Source: Clitoria ternatea (lineage: Eukaryota > Streptophyta > Magnoliopsida > Fabales > Fabaceae). From it: DNA of 64,000 nt. The position numbers and the translations under genes are program-made. The stretch lies in contig CM075673.1 of the NCBI GenBank assembly GCA_037962975.1, positions 127,244,667-127,308,666 of the forward strand, given 5' to 3'. Below are positions 24,386 to 35,956 of the stretch, piece after piece; position 1 is the first letter of the stretch, and each line of letters begins with the position of its first letter. The notes below the pieces were generated by a model. That model saw nothing but the letters and a program-made list of their open reading frames with translations. It was not told where the DNA came from and made no database searches.

Positions 24386-24832
24386 AATATTAGATTTTCC
24401 ATTTTTGTACTTGATGACATATGGAAATTATTCCAAGAACTCAACCCACTTAGCATGTCTCTTGTTCAACTTATGTTGCCCTTTGATAAATTTTAGTGAT
24501 TGATGATCACTATGGATGACAAACTCTTTTAGGATCAAGTAATGTTCCCAAGTTTGAAGGGCTCTAATAAATGCATAGAACTCTTTGCCATATGTGGGAT
24601 AGTTGAGAGTTGCCCTATTAAGCTTTTCACTAAAGAAAACAATGGGGTGACCTTCTTTCCATAGGACGGCTCCTATTCCCACATTTGAAGCATCACATTC
24701 AAGCTTAAAAGTTTTCAAAAAATTTGGAAGTGCCAAAATTGGAGCATGAGTGAGCTTCTCTTTGAGATCTAGAAAAGGCTTTCTCTTGCCTTGGCCCCCA
24801 TACAAAAGGAACGTTCTTTTTAACCAACTCAT
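24386..24832 (-). pseudogene. RNase H of the truncated CRM-like element
   Basis: A 134-codon open frame shows ECDASNVGIGAVLWKEGHPI (first Asp), SEKLNRATLNYPTYGKEFYA (Glu), VIHSDHQSLKF (Asp) and QHKLNKRHAKWVEFLE. It ends in a TAA just after EFLE; the sequence beyond (FPYVIKYKNGKSN) continues into integrase, so a single nonsense codon separates them. All three visible acidic residues are kept. Confidence 0.87.
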
Positions 24833-24934
24833 TTAGAGGGGAGGCTAAAGTAGAGAAATCTTTCATAAATCTCGTATAGAAACTTGCTAGACCATGAAAA
24901 CTTCTTCACTCAAATTTTTATGTGTTGGCGAATC

Positions 24935-26551
24935 TTAGATTACCTTCACTTTGGAGTGATCTACCTTAACACCCTTAGAACTTACTACGAATTCAAATAA
25001 TACAATGTTATCCATTCCAAAAGAACATTTTTCAAAATTTGCATAGAGATTATTTGTTCTTAAAGCAAGCATAACTTGTTTGAAATGGTTTAGATGAAAG
25101 GTCATGGTCTTTGAGTAAATTAAAATGTCATCAAAGTAGACCACAACAAAATGCCCAATGAATTCCCTTAAAACATGATTCATAAGTCTCATAAAATTAC
25201 TTGGTGCATTAGTCAAGCCAAAAGGCATAACTAACCACTCATATAATCCAAGTTTAGTTTTACAAGCAGCTTTCCATTCATCTCCGTCTTTGATTCTTAT
25301 TCTGTGATAGCCACTTTTAAGATCAATCTTGGAAAATATAGTAGAACCACTAAGCTCATCAAGCATATCATCAAGTCTAGGTATTGGATGCCTATACTTG
25401 ATGGTTATGTTGTTTATGGCTCTACAATCCATACACATTCTCCATGAACCATCTTTCTTAGGAACTAGTAAAATTGGTAAAGCACAAGGGCTTAAACTCT
25501 TTCTAATCCAACCCTTAGATAGTAGTTCATTCACTTGGTTTTCTATTTCTAGGTTTTCCCTAGGGTTGCACCTATATACAGGTCTATTTGGAAGAGTGGC
25601 ACTAGGGATTAAATCTATTTGGTGCTCAATGCCCCTAATAGGAGGTAAGCCTTTTAGGATATCCTTAGGGAAGAGGTATTTGAATTCATTCAAGATGTTT
25701 TGAATCCCTTTGGGCAAAGGAGGAAGGGAAGAGCTCATTGAGCATAAAGAAGTGCTAGGGATGTCTTTTACAAACATGATCAAGCATTGTTTGTGTGAAA
25801 ACATAGCATGTTTTACATTATGTTTATTGGACAAAAGATTGGCTCTAGAGTCATCATAGATGACAACTCTTTTTCCTTTATCCTCTTTTTTATTTTTCTT
25901 ATGTTTTTCTAGATGATTAGAAGAAGAAGATCCTAACTTTCTATCTCTTTTAAGTTTCATTTGTAATTGTTCTTTAGCTACTTGTTGTGGAGTTAGGGGG
26001 TGTAAAACTATCTTTTTACCATTTAATTTGAAAGTGGGGGTGTTAGTGAACCCCTTATGGATAACCTTCTTATCAAATTGCCAAGGTCGTCCTAAAAGGA
26101 TGTGAGTTGCCTCCATAGGTACTACATCACAATTGACTTTATCTTTATATGTGCCTATGGTGAAGTTGATTAAGACTTGCTTATTAACTAGCATTTCCCC
26201 TTTTTCATTAAGCCATTGTAACTTATAAGGTCTAGGATGATCTATTAGTTCTAAGCCCATCTTATTTACTAATCTTTGGCTCACTACATTTACACAACTC
26301 CTATTATCCACAATGAGAGAACATAGTTTGTCATTTATGTAACATCTTGTATAAAAGATGTCCTCTCTTTGTATAGTTTCATCTAGCTTAACATGACTAC
26401 CAAGTAATCTTCTAATCATGTACAACTCACCATCATCCCCTAAAATATGCTCACTGTCATAAGAATCACTACTTGAGTTATCACTTAATGTGTGATTATC
26501 AGAATCAGACTCTGATTGACTTGAGTAGGTTCCATTAGTTTTCAAAATCAT
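24935..26551 (-). pseudogene. pol: Protease-RT of the truncated CRM-like element (538-codon open frame)
   Basis: The longest open frame in the window. Protease: IVDNRSCVNVVSQRL holds the catalytic Asp, but the usual Ser-Gly after it are Asn-Arg, so activity is doubtful. HILLGRPWQFD follows. A Lys-rich spacer leads to RT: GIEHQIDLIP, PNRPVYRCNP, VPKKDGSWRMCMDCRAINN, IDLKSGYHRIRI, MPFGLTNAPSNFMRLM and the intact YFDD polymerase motif (VVVYFDDILIYSK). It ends shortly after NIVLFEF..VDHSKVKVI, where the RT thumb frame is lost. RT is well preserved although the element has lost its 5' end. Confidence 0.9.
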
Positions 26552-26773
26552 TATTCTTTTTGTTGGACAGTCGGAAGTAATGTAACCTTTACCAAGACAT
26601 TTAAAACATTTGATGGTAGAAGATCTAGAGGATTATGGTTTAGATGTGGATTCATGCTTATCTTTTTGGTGCCTAAAGACTTTTCCATTCTTATGCAACT
26701 CACTTGGTAATTTGGAAGAAGAAGTACTCACTTCCTTCTCCCTAGGGTTTCTTTCAAACCTACCCTAATTCTC

Positions 26774-27480
26774 TTAACCTACCCACTTAGACTTGTAGGC
26801 TTTATTTTCCCCACTATAGGATTCTCTCTCTTTGAATTGGTTCTCTACCTTAGTACATTGGTGTAGTAACTCTTTTATATCAACATGAGGAAAGAGTTCT
26901 ACCCTATTTTTGATGTTCCTATTGAGGCCATATAAGAACCTATGCATTAAGGTTTCTTCATCTTCTTCTAGATTGGCCCTAATCATGGCTATCTCTAAGG
27001 CTTTATAGTAGCCTTCTACATTTTTTGAGCCTTGGGTGAGTCTATTTAGCTTTCTTAATAGCTCCCCTCGATAATAGTTAGGAACATATCTTTTTCTTAA
27101 GAGGGCTTTTAAGTCTACCCAATCATCTATGGGTGGAAAGTCATCTCTTTTCCTTTCCTTACATATTTGAGTCCACCACACTAAGGTATAATTTTGGAAT
27201 GAAAGAATTACAATCCTAACTTTCTTTTCTTCTTTTATTTGATGAGAATTAAATAATTGCTCAACTCTCATCTCCCATTCTAGGTAAGCCTCAACATCAC
27301 TCTTACCATTAAAGGGGGGAATTTCTAGTTTTACCTCTCTTAAGCCTATGTCTTCTCTTTTATGTTCATGGTGTCTTCTATGTCTAAGCTCATCCTCACT
27401 ATCACTATCGTTATGTCTTTAATTTCTTTGATTTCTATGTCTAGTTCTAGGGTTCTCATTATGCTCTAGGTTAGTTAAAT
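26774..27480 (-). pseudogene. gag: Partial gag of the truncated CRM-like element
   Basis: An open frame at 27271-26774 (165 codons) holds the capsid core: VRIVILSFQNYTLVWWTQI, VDLKALLRKRYVPNYYRGELLRKLNRLTQGSKNVEGYYKALEI and LMHRFLYGLNRNIKNRVE. Upstream (27480-27272) the reading is recognisable (KLEIPPFNGKSDVEAYLEW, Arg/His-rich N-terminal part) but has a stop. Between 26773 and 26552 lies the zinc knuckle and spacer in broken frames. The N-terminus is cut at 27480. Confidence 0.85.
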
Positions 27481-29156
27481 GTGTGATAACTTGTTAAGAT
27501 GTAGTAAATGATGGATACTGATATGTATAGTATGTGGTGTGCCTAATGATTATTGTGTGACGGTTTCTTAGTACACTGAATACTGCATATAATATGGTAC
27601 TTGTTAATTGACTAATACGATTGAACGTGTGACTGCAAATGATTGTGTATATGGATGTATGTGTGTTAGTTATGTAATGAATATATGTGATAAAATATGT
27701 GATGAGTGTGATATGATGACATGTGTATGGAATATGATATGGAAGAAATGCTTAAAGAATGTCATGAGGCAACAAAACGAATGATGTGATGAATAACACT
27801 GTATGATGCATTAAATGAATATGTTGAAATAAATAAGAAAAGAATGAATGAAGAAATGTCTTGGTAGGGATCCTGAGATGAATAAATTTTGAAAATGATG
27901 TGATAAGAGTAGATCGGATCCGATGTGATGATGGGTGTTGTAGTGCCAATATACCTCATGGTTTTTTGGAAAATGTGAAATCTCGTTTCATTTCTAAGTG
28001 TCGGGTAAGACCATTATGGATTGAGGAATTTTGAGAAAACAAAGAAAAAATTAATTGAAATAGACCCGACGTTAGAAATGAAATGGAGTCATTGAAAGGA
28101 CCCTACCGATGACTAGTAAAAAGAAATTGTGTGTTGTGTGCATCATACATGGAGGATAAGGGTGATGGACGAGAAACTCCCTAGAGCATAACAGTGAGCG
28201 GTGCACTGAAGAATCTATCGCGCCTCGATACCCGAGGGTAGTCTAGGGAATATATTAGAGGTGGGAACTCCAATGGCTTGGATTCGCACCCGTCGTTGGA
28301 CAGCCCGTGGCAAACTCTGATATACTTCAACAAGAGGTAGGATTTTCTATGGTCGTGGAGTGCCTGTTCTGTTGAGATGTATGATTGGCCATTTTGATGA
28401 TAGGGTTGTGTGTCCTTACCCATTTGTGAAAACTAGAATGATGAGAGCTCTGATCATTCTAGTGGACAGGAAGGATAAGGCGGGATTGGTACTGATTAAG
28501 ATTGAGAAGGAGGAGATGGGCCCACATGCATCATGATGATTAATAAAAGATCTGAAATAACAAAATGAACTCATGCATTGCACCATTCTATTGACATTGT
28601 GACCGCTCGTTGTTTAAATATGATTGTATAGATCTTAGTAGTCCTGGAAGGTGAATGGGAAAATAAGAATGGTCAGCTGAGATCAAGAGTGGTGAGATAA
28701 CTTAGAACGTATCATAGGGACCCCAAGGAGAGTGGGAGGGATTCGATCCTAGATTGTTTGTGTTGTATGTGGGTAGGTGTTGATGAGACACCTTCCCGAT
28801 TGTTATGGAGGTGAAGACTCACCCTTACGCTAAATTTTTCCAGACATCGCGAGGATGGACATAGACGTCGCATCGAGGATCAGTTAGACTCTTTTTAGGC
28901 CAATGACAAATAGAATAGGTTGAAATTTATTTTATTTTATGGAAGCCTGCGTGCCTCTTTACTTTCAGTATGTACAGTTGCTGTTACGACTATGTATTAT
29001 ATATGATTACGTTGTATATAAGGTATATCTGTTCCACCAAGTTTCCTTGTACAAAAAAAAAAACTTCCATATTTTTTTAAAACTCGTAACCTCTTAGTTG
29101 ACCAGGACAATCTAGTGGAAGGGACTGTCCTAGTTAACTGAGGGTGTTACAGTTAG

Positions 29157-30745
29157 AGACTCCATAAATACAATGCTTATGCCTAAACTATTCATAATCT
29201 TAAATTTTACATATTTAATTACCACAACTTCATCTGCAATGCTATGAATTGAACCGAGTTCCAAAAGTGAGAGATACATTCAAGGTTCCTCAGATTTAGC
29301 TACAAAAAAGGATTCATAAGTCTGTAATAAAAAGGCTAAGTATATAATTTGCTCCTCTATCTTTTCAAAAATGTTAATTTGGTCCTTTAATTATTTTTTT
29401 GTTTACTTTGGTCCCCTAAGTGGTTTAAAATGTGTTGGGTGAGTCTTTCCATCGAATTCCCCTAATGTCCATTTGACACTATTTATTTGACATGTTGTAA
29501 GATGTGGACATCATGGTATGTGTGTCAAAACATGATTCGCTATTGTTTATAACTGTCCAAACGATACCGTTTTGGAAAATGAGAGGGGAAATAAAAAAGA
29601 ATGTCTTCATCTTCCTTCTACGTACGACTAGAGCAAAGAAAGAAGTTATCTTTGTATCAAGTAACTTGATCAAGGAAGGTTGCGAAGGTGGGTGCTGCAT
29701 TTGTGATCATTCGAGTCCTACATATCAGGTATGTTTATCCATTCATAACCATATTGTTTTGATGTTGGGGTTGGGGTTGGTTGGAAAACATGGGTGGGTT
29801 ATTACTGTGTTGTTGTAGTTATTTTGTTGCATTTGTTTAAAAAGTGGGGTTCTAATAACTTTGTTTAATTAATTTAGGGTTTTTTAATGTGTTGTTGTTG
29901 AGGAGTTTAGGTAGTTATGGATTGTTGTTTTAAGCTTGAGATTTTCCATGGGGGGAAACTTTATCATCCAAGAAGGGAAAATGGTGAGATATGATAGAGA
30001 AGTATCTAAATGAGACATAGACGAGGATAAATGGAGTTATTTTATGGTGAGTGGAATATTGAAGGAGATGGGTTATGTAAATATCAAGGAGTTGTGGTAC
30101 AAAATAGGTGGAATGGAGTTGGATATTGGATTGAAGTTGTTGGAAGATGATAAGGGTTGCATGGAGATGGCAAGAGTAGCACATTCTCTAGGGAAAGTGA
30201 AGTTATACATTATTGTACACCCTATAGATGTGGCTGATGTTGTTTTCAAGTAAACTGGACTAGAGTCATCAAGTGGTGATCAAGGGGAACTTGTTGAGGG
30301 TGATGAAGTTCAGGTGGCATTTGATGAAGGTGTTGGTGTTCAGTGGAATGTGATACAGGTGTTGGAGTTTAGGTGGAATGTGATAAAGGTGCTGGTGTTT
30401 AGGTAAAATATGATGAAGGTGTTGGTGTTCAGGGGGAAGAGATTGTGCATGGTGATCATGTGCAAGGGGAAGACACGGGTGTTAAAGAGAAGGATGTGAA
30501 AGGGAAGGTTGTGCAAGAGGAAGACAACAGTGAAGAAGAAGAAGAAAAAGAGGATAATGCATTGGATATTCAGTTTGAGGATTCAGATGATAAGGGTGTT
30601 GATCAGGAGGATTTCTTTGATGGTGATGGTGCTAACTTTATGGCTGAGGGTGATGATGCTGACTTTGTAGGTGAGGGTGATATGAATGTGGGTGATGAGG
30701 GTGATATGGCTGAGGTTAAAAAACAAGGTAAAAAGAGGAAGAAAA
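29157..30745 (+). pseudogene. MULE (Mutator-like) transposon gene, N-terminal part, split by a copia insertion
   Basis: Positions 29157-29333 hold nothing I recognise. A MULE 5' region probably starts about 29334 with AT-rich tttggtcc.tta-type sequence. The protein begins near 29917 (ATG) with LEIFHGGKLYHP; a frameshift near 29970 and a TGA near 30016 precede DKWSYFMVSGILKEMGYVNI and LWYKIGGMELDIGLKLLEDDKGCMEMA at 30044-30253. This pattern fits the PB1-like N-terminal domain of plant MULE transposases. A second open frame (30445-30768) is an acidic, Glu/Asp-rich linker ending in Lys/Arg. The copia LTR begins at 30746; the transposase domain resumes about 30 kb away near 61000. Confidence 0.75.
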
Positions 30746-31407
30746 TGTTAGGGAATCCCCAGGGCTAGGCAGCGAAAACACAAAGGATTCCCAAAAGGAA
30801 TTGCAAAAACAAATGTTTCAAGGCATTACATAAAAAATTGAAATTTTTTGTTTTAGAGTTTACCTCTTATAGACACAAAATGAGTTTCTCAATTGAAGTA
30901 ATTTTCGCTCCATCTTTAGGAGTCCACACGAGCACTCTCACCAAAAACTGAATTTTTGAATGCTAGTACGGAAGTTCAGAGAGTGATCCTAATTTTTGAG
31001 CAGCAGCCTATGAGCATCTCATGTTTTATATATAGGCTTAAGTTGTCACCCACTGGCTTCCGGACCTGAATCTCGATGTAATCAAGATAATTAATTAATA
31101 AAAATGTGAATAAATTTTTCACGTTTGAAATTATTTCAAAACATTGCATCGATTACATCAAGACTCGAACCACAGAAAACCGAAGAGTGAGATTTGATAA
31201 TTTTATAACTGGATCGCAAGATAAATCGCCTATAATTGTATACAAAAATAATTTAAGTTTACAGCGGAAGAAGAATATGTATATAGGGAACACGCCTAGT
31301 TCCATATATGAGGATATGAGAAAAGGCTCAGCAAAGCATGCAAATATACAACACAAACCTATTAGGCCACGACCAAATTTACACATAAATCATAAACATG
31401 CATTGCC

Positions 31408-31411
<4 letters not shown>

Positions 31412-31450
<39 letters not shown>

Positions 31451-31471
31451 CATACATACATACATACATAT
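31412..31471. repeat. (TA)n / (CATA)n microsatellite
   Basis: About 17 TA units run into about six CATA/TACA units. Confidence 0.97.
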
Positions 31472-33083
31472 GCATCTATATGGTCATGCAACATACATCT
31501 TCAATGTCCATATTCCACAATTGACCATATTCGATTCAATCTTTATATCCTATATCATCAATACTTATACATCCCCAAAATGGGCTACATATCCAACATC
31601 ATTTTATTCACTAAATGAGTATGAATTCAAATACCCCAAATATCGATATATCATCCACTTATATTATCATTTACAATACATCCGCCATTATCAATGATTA
31701 TCAACACTATAATGTACATTTCATTCACAATACAATAATTACAACCGATGCTGGCCAAGGTATTCCATTACCACTATTTACCTTCACCAAAGCTTTACTT
31801 TAAAAATATCTTTATCCCATGATATTCCTACATCAATGCTAAAAAAATAGACAACATGGGAGAGTGAGTTATACATTTCAAATGACAAATATGAATATAA
31901 TTGAGATTATATGCATATGCATATTAACATCACATATGCTTTGCTAAAATCAACAATAATCATCACTATTGCTCATTCCACCAACGTATGCATATAACAT
32001 ATTCATCAATCATCTCATAGCAAAGCAAACACATATACACATCTTTTCTCAATACCATAATGGGCCAACATCATTGTCATCAATCATAAACAAATGAGTC
32101 CTTCATCACATTGGGCCATCACATACAACATTATCATATTCAATATCTTTTTGTTGTATTCATATTTTACATGTTGTCTTTTAAGTATTTATTTACCCAT
32201 CTCATCATCATCATATCTCAATCTCAATCTTCATCAATCATTATCACCTTTTAGCATATCTCCATGCTATATGCAAATGCTCTTAGGCTAATGCATATGC
32301 ACAATGGAATAATAACAACAAATACGGATCCGATTATAGGAATAAACACCAATTTGTGGGTTCAAGCATGATCACATACCATGCCCCTACTGTAGTAGTA
32401 TAATGTGTACACATATCTCATAGTTCATGCATAATCACCAATTTTACTGGTACCAAACCACATCGCCCATTTTGCAACACCGGTCATTTTCACCATGACC
32501 GCGGTAAACAACATAATCAACAATATAAGGTGTTGTGGGCCAACCATGATTCTCAACATGGCAGCTGTGATCCAAAGGACCACCGGGGACACCTGTTCCT
32601 CAAGAGCCACCCCCCACAAGGGTCAACTACATGCAGCTCCCCATAGCTCAACATAGGCAGCTTCGTGACTTACACACCAAGTCATAGGGGAAACAACAAG
32701 AATGCTCGTGCACTGAGCCGTCTTCCCATTGGGCCACCCGATGGAATCCCCTAATATTCCAACACCGGCAGCTATGATATGCCATGGATCAAATGCCAAT
32801 CAATGCATTCTCATACTATGCATCCTATCATGCCACTCATCAATCATCATCATCAACACCAACACCACCATACAATCTTTAGTGGATTTTATCATTGTTG
32901 GTTTTAGCCATTGTTTTCAAGTCCTAAGTGTGGCATTACATTTCAACACATTTTATATCATACATGCAAGTCATGTGTTTGAATATGATTACAGGTTCAA
33001 AGGATTTTGATAATGACAAAGGAATCAAGAAGAACATCTTGTAAAAACAAGATTCAGAATCAGACCAGCAAAAATAGTGCAGC

Positions 33084-33552
33084 TAATCGATTAGGGAAAC
33101 AGAGCTAATCGATTAGATAGCTTCTGTTTTGAATTAGATGCATCAGGAACATATGCTAATCGATTACAAGACCTGAGGCAATCGATTACAGAGCTTCTGG
33201 AACGACACTAATCGATTACCTAAATGTAATAATCGATTACCAACATCAAAAACTGAATTAAATGCATCAGGTATATATGCTATTCGATTACAGGACTTCA
33301 GCCAATCGATTACCAAGCTACTGGAACATCACTAATCAATTACACATGGGTGCTAATCGATTACCAAGTCAACAATTGAATTAAATGAATCAGGTATCAT
33401 ACCTAATCGATTACTGGGCAAAGATATATTCGATTACCAGGATTCTGAGTTGCAGATAATCGATTAGGAGATGAATGCTAATCGATTACAGCACGATCTG
33501 ACATGAAAAATTCGATATGTAATCGATTACAACTCGAGGTGTAATCGATTAC
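33084..33552. repeat. Array of TAATCGATTA palindromes, 5' LTR
   Basis: Sixteen copies, mostly TAATCGATTAC, a few changed (AATCAATT, ATTCGATT). Many come as pairs 9-13 bp apart followed by gcttctggaac- or atgcatcagg-containing spacers. The array ends 107 bp upstream of the TATA box. Confidence 0.97.
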
Positions 33553-33658
33553 GATAGTGGGAAAACACGAATTAGTGGGAAGACAGCTCATTTTTTCACC
33601 ACTTCTCAGATGCCCACTACATGCAACGGCTAGGAACTTCTACAGCTCATCCATGGCT

Positions 33659-33667
33659 CTATAAATG
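33659..33667 (+). promoter_or_regulatory. TATA box of the copia LTR
   Basis: CTATAAATG within ggctctataaatgcaagg; conserved in the 3' LTR at 41438-41446. It lies just downstream of the palindrome array and about 0.8 kb before the LTR end. Confidence 0.7.
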
Positions 33668-34431
33668 CAAGGAAAACACAAGTACAAGATACAACGACAA
33701 GAAGTAATCATTCCTTACCTTCATTTGTGCTTAGTGAGTTTATTCTTGTGTATACTCTGAAATTTTAAGCCTAGAACTTGTATATCCTCTCATCTTGAGA
33801 GTTAGAATTTGTGTGAGCTTTCACTTGTACATCTACTCTATTGAGAGAGTTATTTGCTTGTAAACACTACACCAAACACAAAGGTTTTCACTCTAGGTTG
33901 AGTGGTCACAAAGGTTGGGGTTCAACCTTTGGGTATTGAGAGTTTGAGAGATTGGGTGGGTTACCCTTGTGCTAGTGAGGATTGAGTTCTTGAGTGTGGG
34001 ACACTAGAAAGCTGCAATTGCTCATAGCTTGTAATCTCTAAACTTCAATAGTGGAAATCCTTCAAGTGGGTTGCTTGAAGGCGAGACGTACACCGGGGTT
34101 GGTGGAACTCGTTAAATTGGTTTGAAAGCTCTTCTCTCTTACTCTTTTACATTTATATACTGCACTTAATTGATTTGGATTGATTGATTGTGATTTGGAT
34201 ACTTGAGTTTGCTTGATTTAGTTAACTTTGAACATTGCATACCAAGTGTTTGATAAATTGTCTCAGCTATATCTATCTCTTATTTTGCATTGTCTTTTGC
34301 ATTATACTTGACTTCACTTGTATAATTTCTAAACTTGTGATAAAAGAACTAAGTTCAAAGGCATTCCAAGCAAAGTTTTAAAAACTCAATTCACCCCCCC
34401 TCTTGAGTATTGAGGCCACTTGAATAACAAG

Positions 34432-34443
34432 TGGTATCAGAGC
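34432..34443 (+). other. Primer-binding site, initiator tRNA-Met type
   Basis: TGGTATCAGAGC, 2 bp after the 5' LTR end, complementary to the 3' end of initiator tRNA-Met. Confidence 0.95.
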
Positions 34444-34486
34444 TTGACTCTTGGTAGATCAAGCTTAACAACTTCAAGAGATAAAG

Positions 34487-35950
34487 ATGGCCTCAAGTTC
34501 TCTAAACCTTTTTCCCGAGGGTGGCGCCATAAATAGACCTCCCGCTTTCAATGGGGAAGGCTATGCTTTTTAGAAGGAAAGAATGAAAATCTTCATTCAA
34601 TCTATTGATTTAAGAATTTGGAATGCAATTGAAAATGGTCCTTACACGCCAATGCATACTGTTGATAATAAAAATGTTGAAAAACCTATGGACGAATGGA
34701 CTAGTGATGAGGAGAAGAAAGTGCAATACGGCTATAAAGATAAAAATATCATCACTATGGCATTAGGTCCTGATGAATTTTTCAGAATAATGACTTGTAA
34801 TTCTGCTAAGGAAATGTGGGATACCCTTCAAGTAACTCATGAAGGAACTAGCGATGTTAAGGACTCTAAGATTAGTACTTTAACCAGTCAATATGAAAGT
34901 TTTAGAATGAATTCCTATGAAACTATTTTAGAACTTCAAAAGAGATTTACTTTGATTATTAATCATCTTATTACACTTGGTAAAGCTTATACTAACAAGG
35001 AACTTATCTACAAAGTTCTAAAAAGTCTTACTAGGGAATGGCAACCTCTTGTTACGGCCATTAAGCAATCTCCCAATATAAATGATATGTCTCTTGCCAC
35101 TTTGTTTGGTAAACTCCAAGAACAAGAACAGGAATTGAAAGACTTGAAACAAGCGGAGGAAGAAGAAAAAGTCTCTAAGAAGAAAGGCCTAGCTCTCAAG
35201 GCCACCTCCACACATAAAGAAGAATCTTGTAGTGACCTTGATGATGAGGAGGAATTTGGATTATTTGTGAAGAGATTCAGAAAGTTCATGAAAAACAAAC
35301 GATTCCAAAAGAATTTTAAACCTCAAGGTAAGAGACCTATTCTCAATGAATCATTTTCTTCACCTAATTGTTTTAAATATGGCAAGGAAGGGCACTTCAA
35401 GGTGGATTGCCCAAATCTCAAGAAGAAAGGCAAGGAGAAAAGAGGAAGAAGAAGAGCTTACATCGCATGGGATGAAAATGATGTAAGTAGCTCCGATGAT
35501 TTAGACAATGAAGAAGCAAATCTTTGTTTAATGGCAAATCACTCTGAAGAGGAAAATGAGGTAAGTCTCCATGACCTAGATAAAGAAGAATTGCTTGATG
35601 CTCTTAATGAATTGTATGATAAATTTACAAAAGTCTCTAATAAGCTCAAATTGTTTAGAAAAACAAGCGACACTCTAGAAATGCATCTTATGGAAGTTTG
35701 CAAAGAAAATGAATATTTAAAAGAAGAGTTAGAAAATGTCCAAGCATGCTCTAAGAGTAAACCTTGTGAATTTGCTAAGAAATGCATCGATCTAGAAGAG
35801 AAGGTCCTAGACTTAAACAAAACCTTAGAGAGATTCACTAATGGTAGGGATAATTTAGATGCACTTCTTGGAAAACAGCGTTGCATGTTTAATAAAACCG
35901 GATTAGGATATAATCAAGGATCACATGCTAGCATAAAAGAAAAACATTGA
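34487..35950 (+). pseudogene. gag: copia gag with nonsense codon and damaged zinc knuckle
   Basis: The start ATG at 34487 (MASSSLNLFPEGG) opens the frame, but TAG at 34571-34573 replaces a Trp-type codon in the PPAFNGEGYAF region; the frame then stays open for 455 more codons to 35950. The UBN2/gag core is clear (VEKPMDEWTSDEEKKVQYG, AKEMWDTLQVTHEGTSDVK, TLITSQYE-like, LLYKVLKSL-like). The zinc knuckle near 35370-35412 reads CFKYGKEGHFKVDC: the second Cys of the CX2CX4HX4C pattern is Tyr. A long Glu/Lys coiled-coil region follows. It ends at EKH just before the deletion that removed protease. Both point changes are G-to-A on the coding strand. Confidence 0.92.
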
Positions 35951-35956
35951 TTTACC

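Larger units (their letters stand above)
22257..27480 (-). mobile_element. CRM-like chromovirus (Ty3/gypsy), 5'-truncated
   Basis: A minus-strand element with 3' LTR (22257-23058), integrase, RNase H, RT, protease and partial gag in the expected order. It is closely related to the 47267-55912 element. The 5' LTR, leader and first gag codons are missing; sequence changes to the host LTR near 27480 inside gag. The pentamer ttcct before 22257 has no partner on the right, so a deletion removed that end. CRM-like is inferred from the LTR terminal CATCA in element orientation and from coding sequence running into the 3' LTR. Confidence 0.8.
19816..29151 (+). mobile_element. Long solo LTR TGTAACAACC...GGGTGTTACA, split by a CRM-like element
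   Basis: The exact target duplication GTTAG lies at 19811-19815 and 29152-29156. Without the nested chromovirus (22257-27480) it is about 4.1 kb. A TATA box TTCCTATAAATTCC lies at about 22114-22127 with a CT-rich leader after it. No gene is seen in 19816-22256 or 27481-29151; the open frames there are short and featureless. I find no second LTR or PBS, so a solo LTR is the simplest reading. Some LTR sequence may have been lost together with the CRM-like 5' end. Confidence 0.82.
32974..34429 (+). repeat. 5' LTR of the SIRE-like copia
   Basis: TGTGTTTGAATATG to GAATAACA. Contains a 16-copy TAATCGATTA array (33084-33552), a TATA box (33659-33667) and a long R/U5 with tgagagttagaatttgtgtgagc. 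No gene. Confidence 0.97.

Noticed and set aside
33084..33552. CRISPR-like look of regularly spaced palindromes
   Set aside because: Motifs are only 10-14 bp, spacing is irregular, spacers are related to each other, and the setting is plant LTRs with no cas genes.
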